Below are positions 1-5,621 of a stretch of 7,537 bases of DNA, one piece after another. The position numbers were made by a program, and so were the translations under genes. Every line of letters starts with the position of its first letter. The first letter of the stretch is position 1. The notes under the pieces are model-generated. The model was not told where the DNA came from. It did no database searches and was given only the letters and a program-made list of their open reading frames with translations. Source of the DNA: an uncultured Lachnospiraceae bacterium (GTDB lineage: Bacteria; Bacillota; Clostridia; Lachnospirales; Lachnospiraceae); the NCBI GenBank assembly GCA_945485625.1, contig CALYSH010000065.1, positions 1 to 7,537 of the forward strand. The letters are read 5' to 3'.

Positions 1-35
1 TATGAAAAAAAATCAAGTATAAATATAAAAACTTT

Positions 36-65
36 TGCATAAAAATTTATTTATTTGACATACTA
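36..65 (+). promoter_or_regulatory. Probable sigma-G (forespore) promoter
   Basis: TGCATA at 36-41 and CATACTA at 59-65 are separated by 17 bp. The known Bacillus sigma-G consensus is close to TGAATA, 17-18 bp, CATACTA, so the -10 matches fully and the -35 at five of six bases. Transcription would begin near 72, leaving a leader of about 20 nt before the ribosome binding site at 91-95. A TTGACA (55-60) overlaps the -10. As a sigma-A -35 it would pair only with poor -10 options (TATTAA at 76-81 with 15-bp spacing, or TTAATC at 78-83 with 17 bp) and would start transcription almost on the ribosome binding site. I therefore favour sigma-G, by inference from sequence alone. Confidence 0.6.
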
Positions 66-103
66 GGTTTGTAACTATTAATCAGACAAAAGGAGATACC
101 ATT

Positions 104-268
104 ATGTCAAACAATTTTCAGAACAATGATAATAACAAAATGAACGATTCCAACAAGAATTGTCAGAACAGCAACGACAAGAATTGCAAGAATTCTCAGA
201 ATAACAACAAGGATTCCCAGAACAGTAAGAATTGCCAGAACAACAACCAGGATAAGAAAGAGTATTAA
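104..268 (+). CDS. 54-aa Asn/Gln/Lys-rich octapeptide-repeat protein, possible spore protein
   Basis: This short gene has a clear AGGAG at 91-95, eight bases before ATG 104, and stops at TAA 266-268. The 54 residues include 21 Asn, 8 Lys, 6 Gln, 6 Ser, 5 Asp and 3 Cys (20, 28, 44). There is no Gly, Ala, Leu, Ile, Val, Pro or Arg, so it should be disordered and soluble. Residues 18-49 read as four eight-residue units, three of them starting Lys-Asn-Cys. In the DNA, AAGAATTG recurs at 155, 179 and 227, i.e. in a 24-bp register. A sigma-G-like promoter lies upstream and a strong terminator directly downstream, so the gene is monocistronic. I do not recognise a family. The composition and promoter recall small spore proteins such as the Asn/Gln-rich gamma-type SASP, but I see no sequence homology. 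It is real with good confidence; the spore role is inferred. Confidence 0.8.
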   Translation: MSNNFQNNDNNKMNDSNKNCQNSNDKNCKNSQNNNKDSQNSKNCQNNNQDKKEY

Positions 269-290
269 TCCGGTTGGAGAGTGAACGGAG

Positions 291-329
291 CGTCCCGGAG
301 GAATAAGAACCTCCGGGACGTTTCTATTT
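291..329 (+). terminator. Strong intrinsic terminator after the Asn-rich gene
   Basis: An 11-bp perfect GC-rich stem (291-301 with 310-320) closes an eight-base loop and is followed by TTTCTATTT at 321-329. It lies 22 bp beyond the stop of the 54-aa gene. Its T-tract overlaps the -35 of the next promoter. Confidence 0.92.
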
Positions 330-355
330 ACAGAAGTCGCAAAAAAAGATATACT
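327..355 (+). promoter_or_regulatory. Sigma-A-type promoter of the methyltransferase-rdgB-yfcE unit
   Basis: TTTACA at 327-332, a 17-bp spacer and TATACT at 350-355 match the vegetative consensus at five of six bases in each box. The predicted start near 362 leaves a leader of about 27 nt before ATG 389. The -35 lies in the T-tract of the preceding terminator, so the two units are packed with no spare DNA. A second TATAGT at 355-360 has no matching -35 at normal spacing. Confidence 0.7.
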
Positions 356-388
356 ATAGTATTGTAAGAATTGGAAGGATACATAAAC

Positions 389-1552
389 ATGAGACGATTT
401 GAACTGATTGCACCCTGTCATTTTGGCATGGAAGCGGTTTTGAAAAAGGAAATAATTGACCTGGGATATGATATAACCGAGGTGGCAGACGGACGAATCA
501 CCTTCTACGGGGATGAGGAAGCACTTTGCAGAGCCAATGTGTTTTTGCGTACTGCAGAACGGATTCTGATTAAAATCGGGGCTTTTCATGCGGAAACCTA
601 TGAGGAGCTATTTCAGGGCACCAAGGCACTTCCGTGGGAGGAATATATCCCGGTGGACGGAAAGTGCTGGGTTGCCAAGGCGGCCAGTGTGAAGTCCAGG
701 CTGTTCAGCCCTTCCGATATTCAGAGCGTGATGAAGAAGGCGATTGTGGACCGGTTGAGAAGCCTGTACCATGTGAACTGGATGGAGGAGACCGGCGCGT
801 CCTTTCCGCTGAGAGTGTTTCTGATGAAGGATGAGGTGGTGGTTGGATTGGATTCCACAGGGGAATCCCTTCATAAAAGAGGGTATCGTAAGCTGACAGC
901 GAAAGCTCCTATTGCAGAAAATCTGGCAGCAGCACTGATCATGCTGACTCCATGGAACAAAAGCCGTATTCTGGTGGATCCCTTTTGCGGAAGCGGAACC
1001 TTCCCCATCGAAGCCGCTATGATGGCCAGCAATATGGCCCCCGGTATGAACAGAAGCTTTACGGCTGAAAGCTGGGAGCATATTGTCGGTAAAAGAAATT
1101 GGTATGATGCCCTGGATGAGGCCGGGGAGCTGGTGGATTTGCATGTGGAGACGGATATCCAGGGATATGACATTGATGATGCCATGGTGAATATTGCAAG
1201 GGAGAATGCGAGGCTTGCGGGAGTGGATCACCTGATTCATTTCCAGAGAAGAAGTGTGGAACAGCTCAGTCATCCGAAAAAATATGGATTTATCATTACC
1301 AACCCTCCCTACGGCGAACGCTTGCAGGACAAGGATGAGATGCCGGCATTGTATAAGATCATTGGGGAACGATATAAGGCACTGGACTCTTGGAGCCTGT
1401 ATATGATAACGGCATATGACCAGGCAGAAAAATATATCGGCCGGAAGGCAGACAAAAACAGAAAGATATATAATGGCATGATGAAGACATACTATTATCA
1501 GTTCATGGGTCCCAAGCCGCCGAAGCAGCGCACCATGGGGACAAACGAGTAG
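389..1552 (+). CDS. rlmL: THUMP-domain class I SAM-dependent RNA methyltransferase (RlmL/YpsC-like)
   Basis: A 387-aa protein that should transfer a methyl group from S-adenosylmethionine to a guanine N2 of 23S rRNA, as known for the RlmL family; the exact target here is inferred. Residues 1 to about 165 form the ferredoxin-like and THUMP RNA-binding part. From about 170 a Rossmann methyltransferase (UPF0020 type) follows, with the SAM-binding DPFCGSGTF at 197-205, an acidic end of strand 2 (GYDID, 259-263) and the catalytic NPPYGER at 305-311. Length matches the stand-alone Firmicutes YpsC form, not the longer E. coli RlmKL fusion. ATG 389 is preferred because GGAAGGA at 373-379 precedes it by nine bases; an upstream in-frame TTG at 371 would overlap that site. 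It is first in a three-gene unit with rdgB 16 bp downstream. It is intact. Confidence 0.93.
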   Translation: MRRFELIAPCHFGMEAVLKKEIIDLGYDITEVADGRITFYGDEEALCRANVFLRTAERILIKIGAFHAETYEELFQGTKALPWEEYIPVDGKCWVAKAASVKSRLFSPSDIQSVMKKAIVDRLRSLYHVNWMEETGASFPLRVFLMKDEVVVGLDSTGESLHKRGYRKLTAKAPIAENLAAALIMLTPWNKSRILVDPFCGSGTFPIEAAMMASNMAPGMNRSFTAESWEHIVGKRNWYDALDEAGELVDLHVETDIQGYDIDDAMVNIARENARLAGVDHLIHFQRRSVEQLSHPKKYGFIITNPPYGERLQDKDEMPALYKIIGERYKALDSWSLYMITAYDQAEKYIGRKADKNRKIYNGMMKTYYYQFMGPKPPKQRTMGTNE

Positions 1553-1568
1553 AAAGGTGACAATGATT

Positions 1569-2183
1569 ATGACGAAGAAAATTGTTTTTGCCACAGGAAA
1601 TGCGGGCAAGGTAAAGGAAATTCGTATGATTCTCGCGGATCTTGGAATGGAGGTCCTATCAATGAAAGAGGCGGGAATTCGTCTGGATATTGAGGAGGAC
1701 GGTACCACCTATGAGGAGAATGCTTTGATCAAAGCAAGAGCGGTGGCTGCCCATACGGATGCCATTGTGATGGCGGATGACTCCGGCCTGGAGGTGGATG
1801 CCCTGAATAAGGAACCCGGCGTGTACTCTGCAAGATATCTGGGTGAGGACACCCCATACAGCATTAAGAATGCGGAGATTATTAAGCGCCTGGAGGGATT
1901 GGAGGGTGAGCAGAGAAGCGCCAGATTTGTGTGCGCCATTGCAGCCGTATTCCCGGATAAGAGTGAAGTGACTACCAGAGCAACCATTGAGGGGCAGATC
2001 GGTTTCGAAGAAAAGGGAACGAACGGATTCGGTTACGACCCCATCTTCTATGTACCGGAGTTCGGAAAAACTACGGCTGAGCTGACGGAAGAGGAAAAGA
2101 ACCAGGTGAGCCACAGAGGAAAAGCCTTAGAACTGATGAAAAAGGAATTGATGCGATATGAAGAAAGTCATTGTAGTAAGTGA
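1569..2183 (+). CDS. rdgB: XTP/dITP diphosphatase (RdgB/HAM1 family)
   Basis: A 204-aa cytosolic enzyme that hydrolyses non-canonical purine triphosphates (dITP, ITP, XTP) to monophosphate and pyrophosphate, keeping deaminated purines out of DNA and RNA. Family motifs are present in order: ATGNAGK at 8-14 for the triphosphate, EEDGTTYEENA at 42-52 with metal-binding acids, ADDSGL at 69-74 whose second Asp (71) corresponds to the catalytic base, GFGYDPIF at 153-160 and SHRGKA at 181-186 for base recognition. Length is typical. Three starts are possible: GTG 1557, ATG 1563 and ATG 1569. I chose 1569 because AGGTGA at 1555-1560 is then eight bases away and the N-terminus becomes the usual MTKKIVFATGN. 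The 3' end overlaps the next gene by 26 bp in another frame, suggesting translational coupling. Confidence 0.95.
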   Translation: MTKKIVFATGNAGKVKEIRMILADLGMEVLSMKEAGIRLDIEEDGTTYEENALIKARAVAAHTDAIVMADDSGLEVDALNKEPGVYSARYLGEDTPYSIKNAEIIKRLEGLEGEQRSARFVCAIAAVFPDKSEVTTRATIEGQIGFEEKGTNGFGYDPIFYVPEFGKTTAELTEEEKNQVSHRGKALELMKKELMRYEESHCSK

Positions 2184-2640
2184 TACCCACAGACAGAATG
2201 AGAACTACTTTAAGGTTTTGGAGATGCATAAACCGGACATGGTGATTCATTGCGGCGATGTGGAGGGCAGCGAGTACGCACTGACGGAAGCTGCAGATTG
2301 TCCGGTACATATGGTTGCTGGAAACAATGATTTCTTTTCCGATTTGCCGAAAGAATTGGAATTGTCCGTGGATGGATACCAGGTTCTGGTGACGCATGGA
2401 CATCATTATTATGTATCCATGAGCACGGAGATTCTTGCTCATGAGGCAGCAGCCAGGGGAAAGCAGGTTGTGCTATATGGCCATACACACAAGCCCGGTG
2501 TAGAATATCGGGAAGGAGTGTATGTGGTAAATCCCGGAAGTCTTTCCTATCCCAGACAGGAGGGAAGAAAGCCTTCCTATTGTATTATGGAAATCGACCG
2601 GTTTCATGAAATCCACTTTACCATTGCATATCTGAAATAG
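2158..2640 (+). CDS. yfcE: YfcE/YsnB-type metallophosphoesterase
   Basis: A 160-aa calcineurin-like phosphoesterase of the YfcE/MJ0936 group, which hydrolyses phosphodiesters with two metal ions (often Mn). The physiological substrate is unknown for this family. All metal-ligand motifs are visible: SDTH (Asp9, His11), GD (Asp34), GNND (Asn56), THGHH (His80, His82) and GHTH (His109, His111), followed by NPGS at 125-128. Length is standard for a single-domain enzyme. ATG 2158 lies inside the rdgB 3' end, with AAAGGA at 2141-2146 eleven bases upstream, so translation is probably coupled. In Bacillus the same pair (ysnA-ysnB) is adjacent, which supports the assignment. No terminator lies between its stop and the tRNA promoter at 2660. 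Confidence 0.93.
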   Translation: MKKVIVVSDTHRQNENYFKVLEMHKPDMVIHCGDVEGSEYALTEAADCPVHMVAGNNDFFSDLPKELELSVDGYQVLVTHGHHYYVSMSTEILAHEAAARGKQVVLYGHTHKPGVEYREGVYVVNPGSLSYPRQEGRKPSYCIMEIDRFHEIHFTIAYLK

Positions 2641-2659
2641 AACCCGCAGTATTTGTTGC

Positions 2660-2688
2660 TTGACAGGCCGGCATGGGTGATATATAAT
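2660..2688 (+). promoter_or_regulatory. Perfect-consensus sigma-A promoter for tRNA-Pro
   Basis: TTGACA at 2660-2665, a 17-bp spacer and TATAAT at 2683-2688 match the vegetative consensus at all twelve positions. Transcription should start near 2695, only a few bases before the mature tRNA. Such strength is normal for stable RNA genes. Confidence 0.93.
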
Positions 2689-2700
2689 ATGCAATGTTTG

Positions 2701-2775
2701 CGGGGTGTGGCTCAGCTTGGCTAGAGCACCTGGTTTGGGACCAGGGGGTCGCAGGTTCGAATCCTGTCACCCCGA
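2701..2775 (+). tRNA. tRNA-Pro, anticodon UGG
   Basis: A full cloverleaf can be folded by eye. The acceptor stem is CGGGGTG (2701-2707) with CACCCCG (2768-2774), with discriminator A2775. The D stem is GCTC/GAGC. The anticodon stem CCTGG/CCAGG holds loop TTTGGGA with anticodon TGG at 2736-2738. The T arm is GCAGG-TTCGAAT-CCTGT. CCA is not encoded (TTGCA follows), so it must be added enzymatically. It has its own promoter and terminator, so it is a single-tRNA transcription unit, although upstream readthrough is possible. Confidence 0.97.
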
Positions 2776-2784
2776 TTGCAGATG

Positions 2785-2820
2785 AGAGAGAAAAGCTCGT
2801 TTTTGGGCTTTTCTCTTTTT
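2785..2820 (+). terminator. Intrinsic terminator after tRNA-Pro
   Basis: GAGAAAAGC (2788-2796) pairs with GCTTTTCTC (2807-2815), extended inward by a G-U and a C-G pair, leaving a small T-rich loop. A run of T at 2816-2820 follows. It ends the tRNA transcript and any readthrough from the phosphoesterase gene. Confidence 0.85.
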
Positions 2821-2833
2821 GTTAACTTAAAAA

Positions 2834-2875
2834 TCCCAAAATTGGGAAATAGTGAACGATAACATCCCTTATCGT
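2834..2875. other. Two small inverted repeats upstream of the lipoprotein gene
   Basis: TCCCAA at 2834-2839 and TTGGGA at 2842-2847 form a short dyad. ACGATAA (2856-2862) and TTATCGT (2869-2875) form a 7-bp stem with a six-base loop. Neither has a T-tract, so they are not terminators. They may be operators or leader structures for the gene at 2967. I found no convincing -35/-10 pair between 2821 and 2966, so that promoter is unassigned. Confidence 0.35.
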
Positions 2876-2966
2876 GTGGAATATCTGCTTTCTTTTTTAT
2901 TTCATACGTGGTAATATTTCATTATTCTATTTCAGTAGTGCATTATTTTCTGCATGGGAGGTTAAA

Positions 2967-5558
2967 ATGAAGAGAAAGCGAAACGGAAGAGGTTGTTTGG
3001 CAATGTTGTTGTCGGCTTGCATGGTGTTCGGCATGCTGACAGGGTGCGGAGGTGACAGGGGAACGTCAGCGGAGATTCCTTCGTCCTCAGGAAATGAAAC
3101 GGTGAGTTCTGAGGTTTCGGCGGCGCCGGATGTAGAAGGAGGAACCGATGGCGGCGGAGACATTTCCCTGATTGCGTCCATAAAGGAGAATTTTTCGGCA
3201 GCAGTCCTAAGCGAAAATTATAACAAGGGACAGTATAATCTTGCGTCCGATTATGTATTTGAGTTCCCCTGCAGCGAAGCGGCCGGTTATCTTGCCTTTA
3301 AGGCTTTTGGGGTGTATGCTTCGCCGAATTTTACAGAGAACTTTCGAACCTATAACCGGAATACCTATGAAAACGGTGTGATTCGTGTTGCCCCGGGAGA
3401 TGTGGTTCAGCTGGATGCAAATGGTTCCAGGGATATCAACAATGGTACCTGGGGATCATTAAATGAGCTGTATCTGGTCCAATTTATTGATTTGGAAACC
3501 GGAAAGGATTTGGAGAAGCCCATAGTGACTCCGTTTTCGGTGAGACATGATGTGAAGGCGCCGGTAATTGCTCAGGGTGTGGATGAGAAAAATAATTACA
3601 CACTTTCTTGGAAGCCTGTGGAGGGCGCAAAGCAGTATGTGGTATATGAGTACTTTGGTGGCTGTGCCTACAATGTTTGCTGTACTACCACTGAAACATC
3701 CGTGAATGTGGAGGAATTTAAAAAGCAGAAGGACTCGGAAGATTTACTGGCACTTTTTAAGAAGGATTTGGAAAATGCCGGATATGATGTGGACCATAAC
3801 GGTGTGTTTGTGATGAATGCAGCGGTGCATTACAGTGATGAGTTAAATGACGGTTACTACACGGTAATTGCCATTGACGAAGCGGGTAAGGTGTCCGGCA
3901 TCAGTAATATTGTGGATGTAAGAGATGTGGCAAAGCTTCTTCCTTATAAAATAAAGGATAATGTCCTGAAGGCTAATATCGAAACCATTCAAGATGTACC
4001 TGCCTATGTGACGGTGGAGATGGTGGATGGATCGGAAAGCCAGATGATTATTGATTATCATGGGGCACAGGCTTATAAGTATCCTGAGGAGCCGAACAAG
4101 ATTGCGGTGAAGGCTCATGTAGCAAATACCTTGTTTGACAGCTTCATGGTGGTCATGACCGGTATGGAGTATGACCAGGTGGTGCAGGAGAAAAATGTGT
4201 TCCTGGAGCGGGAGGACCGGCTTCTTTCAACGGTGAGAAGCGCGAATCCGGAGGCCGGGGCACTGGAAATTGAGGAGGAAGTTCCGGAGGAGATCTCTGA
4301 GGTGATTCAGGATCCGCAGCCTTCTGTAGAAAGCAGTGAACCTGCAGAGCCTGAGCAGCCGGAAACCACGGAAGAAAGCAGTGAACCTGCAGAGCCTGAA
4401 CAGCCGGAAATCACGGAGGAAAGCAGTGAGCCTGCAGAGCCTGAACAGCCGGAAATCACGGAGGAAAGCAGTGAGCCTGTAGAACCTGAGATTCCGGACA
4501 CGAACGTTGAAAAAACAATTGGGGAGCAGCTGCTGGATGATGTGGCCGGGAATGTGAACCATAATCTGAAGTTGCTTGGTGAAAAGCGTGTAAAGTCCGT
4601 GCTGTACGCCCAGACGGAGCTGGAGGCATGGATGGCGTGCTGCCTGATTGCACAGAGTGATGTGATTCCGGTGCCTGTTACGGTGTTCCCTGAGGCGGCA
4701 AATCTGAATTACCTGTTTGAACTGTTCCTGGAGGCTTACAGACAGAATCCCACCAGCGGAGTGGTGGATATCTCCAATGTGAAATACAACAATCAGTATG
4801 AGGCGTTGATTATTCCATATGCGGAGGAGAGAGAAGTCAGACTGAACAAAGCAAAACAGGAGCTGGAAAAGGCGGAGGAGGTGGTTGCCTCCGTATGCAA
4901 AGACACGATGTCGGATTATGAGAAGGTTCTTGCATTGAATAATTATTTCTGCACCAACGCTTCCTATGACTCTGATTCCACTTCAACAAATGTGGATATG
5001 GACGATCTGACCGAAAGCTTTATTGATGCACACACTCCTTACGGTATTCTCTGCAAAAACTATGGGGTATGTGAGAGCTACTCCGAGGCATTTATTCTGA
5101 CATCCCGAATGGCCGGGCTGGAATCCATTGCAGAAATCGGTTCTCTGTTTGGCGGAGGGCACGAATGGAACCGCGTGAAGGTGGATGGTAAATGGTGTGT
5201 GTTGGATGTTACAAACAATGATAATGAAATCTTTGTAAACGGATTGATGAATCTGAGTGATGAGCAGATGGAAGGAATTCTGGTTCCTTCAAAACAGGCA
5301 GTGGTGGATCCAACGCAGTTTGCGGCAACCTCCGGTGCAAATGAGTATTATAAGAAGATCGGCAAGAGTGCGACTACAACAGATGAAGTGATGAAGCTGG
5401 TGAAGGAAGCACTGCAGTCGGATACAAAGGCGGTCATCCGACTTCCCCTCGGAACCACAGAGGAGCAGGCCCGTGAGATGATGCAGGAGATGGCCAAGAA
5501 GGGCTACGGAATCAAGAAGGGCGGATGTTGCTTTGGATTGATGTATGTAGAAAAGTAA
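2967..5558 (+). CDS. Surface lipoprotein with FN3-like region, Glu/Pro repeat linker and transglutaminase-like domain
   Basis: An 863-aa exported lipoprotein. A basic start and hydrophobic stretch end in lipobox LTGC, so Cys27 should be lipidated on the outer membrane face. A low-complexity Ser/Glu/Gly tether (about 28-65) follows. Residues about 197-318 resemble a fibronectin-III fold (TLSWKPVEGAKQYVVYE). A Glu/Pro linker with 15-residue repeats spans 455-510. Then come a helix-rich segment and a transglutaminase-like core at about 655-760, with Cys702 (GVCESYSEAF), His732 (GHEWN) and Asp747 (LDVTNN) as the expected triad, and a C-terminal alpha/beta tail. Such domains act as transamidases, peptidases or wall-protein modifiers; the substrate is unknown. 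ATG 2967 is chosen because GGAGG lies five bases upstream and the signal peptide starts there; the frame is open back to GTG 2874. It looks monocistronic. Confidence 0.88.
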   Translation: MKRKRNGRGCLAMLLSACMVFGMLTGCGGDRGTSAEIPSSSGNETVSSEVSAAPDVEGGTDGGGDISLIASIKENFSAAVLSENYNKGQYNLASDYVFEFPCSEAAGYLAFKAFGVYASPNFTENFRTYNRNTYENGVIRVAPGDVVQLDANGSRDINNGTWGSLNELYLVQFIDLETGKDLEKPIVTPFSVRHDVKAPVIAQGVDEKNNYTLSWKPVEGAKQYVVYEYFGGCAYNVCCTTTETSVNVEEFKKQKDSEDLLALFKKDLENAGYDVDHNGVFVMNAAVHYSDELNDGYYTVIAIDEAGKVSGISNIVDVRDVAKLLPYKIKDNVLKANIETIQDVPAYVTVEMVDGSESQMIIDYHGAQAYKYPEEPNKIAVKAHVANTLFDSFMVVMTGMEYDQVVQEKNVFLEREDRLLSTVRSANPEAGALEIEEEVPEEISEVIQDPQPSVESSEPAEPEQPETTEESSEPAEPEQPEITEESSEPAEPEQPEITEESSEPVEPEIPDTNVEKTIGEQLLDDVAGNVNHNLKLLGEKRVKSVLYAQTELEAWMACCLIAQSDVIPVPVTVFPEAANLNYLFELFLEAYRQNPTSGVVDISNVKYNNQYEALIIPYAEEREVRLNKAKQELEKAEEVVASVCKDTMSDYEKVLALNNYFCTNASYDSDSTSTNVDMDDLTESFIDAHTPYGILCKNYGVCESYSEAFILTSRMAGLESIAEIGSLFGGGHEWNRVKVDGKWCVLDVTNNDNEIFVNGLMNLSDEQMEGILVPSKQAVVDPTQFAATSGANEYYKKIGKSATTTDEVMKLVKEALQSDTKAVIRLPLGTTEEQAREMMQEMAKKGYGIKKGGCCFGLMYVEK
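4329..4496 (+). repeat. 45-bp in-frame tandem repeat (three full copies plus a partial)
   Basis: Copies begin at 4329, 4374 and 4419, with a diverged partial copy from 4464. Each encodes the 15-residue unit ESSEPAEPEQPE(T/I)TE, covering protein residues 455-510. Copies 1 and 2 differ at three bases and copies 2 and 3 at one, indicating recent duplication. Because the unit is a multiple of three, copy-number change alters linker length without breaking the frame. The unit probably makes an extended acidic spacer between the FN3-like and transglutaminase-like parts. Confidence 0.95.
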
Positions 5559-5574
5559 AGAAAAATGCATAAAG

Positions 5575-5608
5575 AAAGCCGCTACTGATTTGTTCAGCAG
5601 CGGCTTTT
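5575..5608. terminator. Bidirectional intrinsic terminator between convergent genes
   Basis: AAAGCCGCT (5575-5583) pairs with AGCGGCTTT (5599-5607). Beyond one mismatch, CTGA (5585-5588) pairs with TCAG (5594-5597), around the loop TTTGT. TTTT follows on the plus strand; on the minus strand the outside reads TTTCTTTAT. It sits 16 bp after the lipoprotein stop and 13 bp after the symporter stop (minus strand), so it can serve both. Confidence 0.88.
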
Positions 5609-5621
5609 GTCATACATAAGT

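Noticed and set aside
104..268. CRISPR-like or short tandem-repeat array in the Asn-rich region
   Set aside because: The 24-bp periodicity is codon-level repetition inside a single open frame, with degenerate units and no spacers.
107..589. 160-aa minus-strand open frame across the Asn-rich gene, terminator and methyltransferase start
   Set aside because: It crosses a strong terminator and two promoters of plus-strand genes, and its low-complexity end is the antisense of the Asn-rich repeat. It is a shadow.
608..1708. 366-aa minus-strand open frame opposite the methyltransferase
   Set aside because: The plus strand encodes an intact methyltransferase with all motifs; the antisense product has Cys/His-rich composition typical of shadows and spans into rdgB.
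2874..2966. N-terminal extension of the lipoprotein from GTG 2874
   Set aside because: No ribosome binding site; it would bury the lipoprotein signal peptide and overlaps a hairpin. ATG 2967 has GGAGG at the right distance.
4227..4562. Minus-strand frames with Arg/Leu/Phe or Ser/Gly repeats
   Set aside because: They are the complement of the 45-bp coding repeat of the lipoprotein; no ribosome binding site or promoter.
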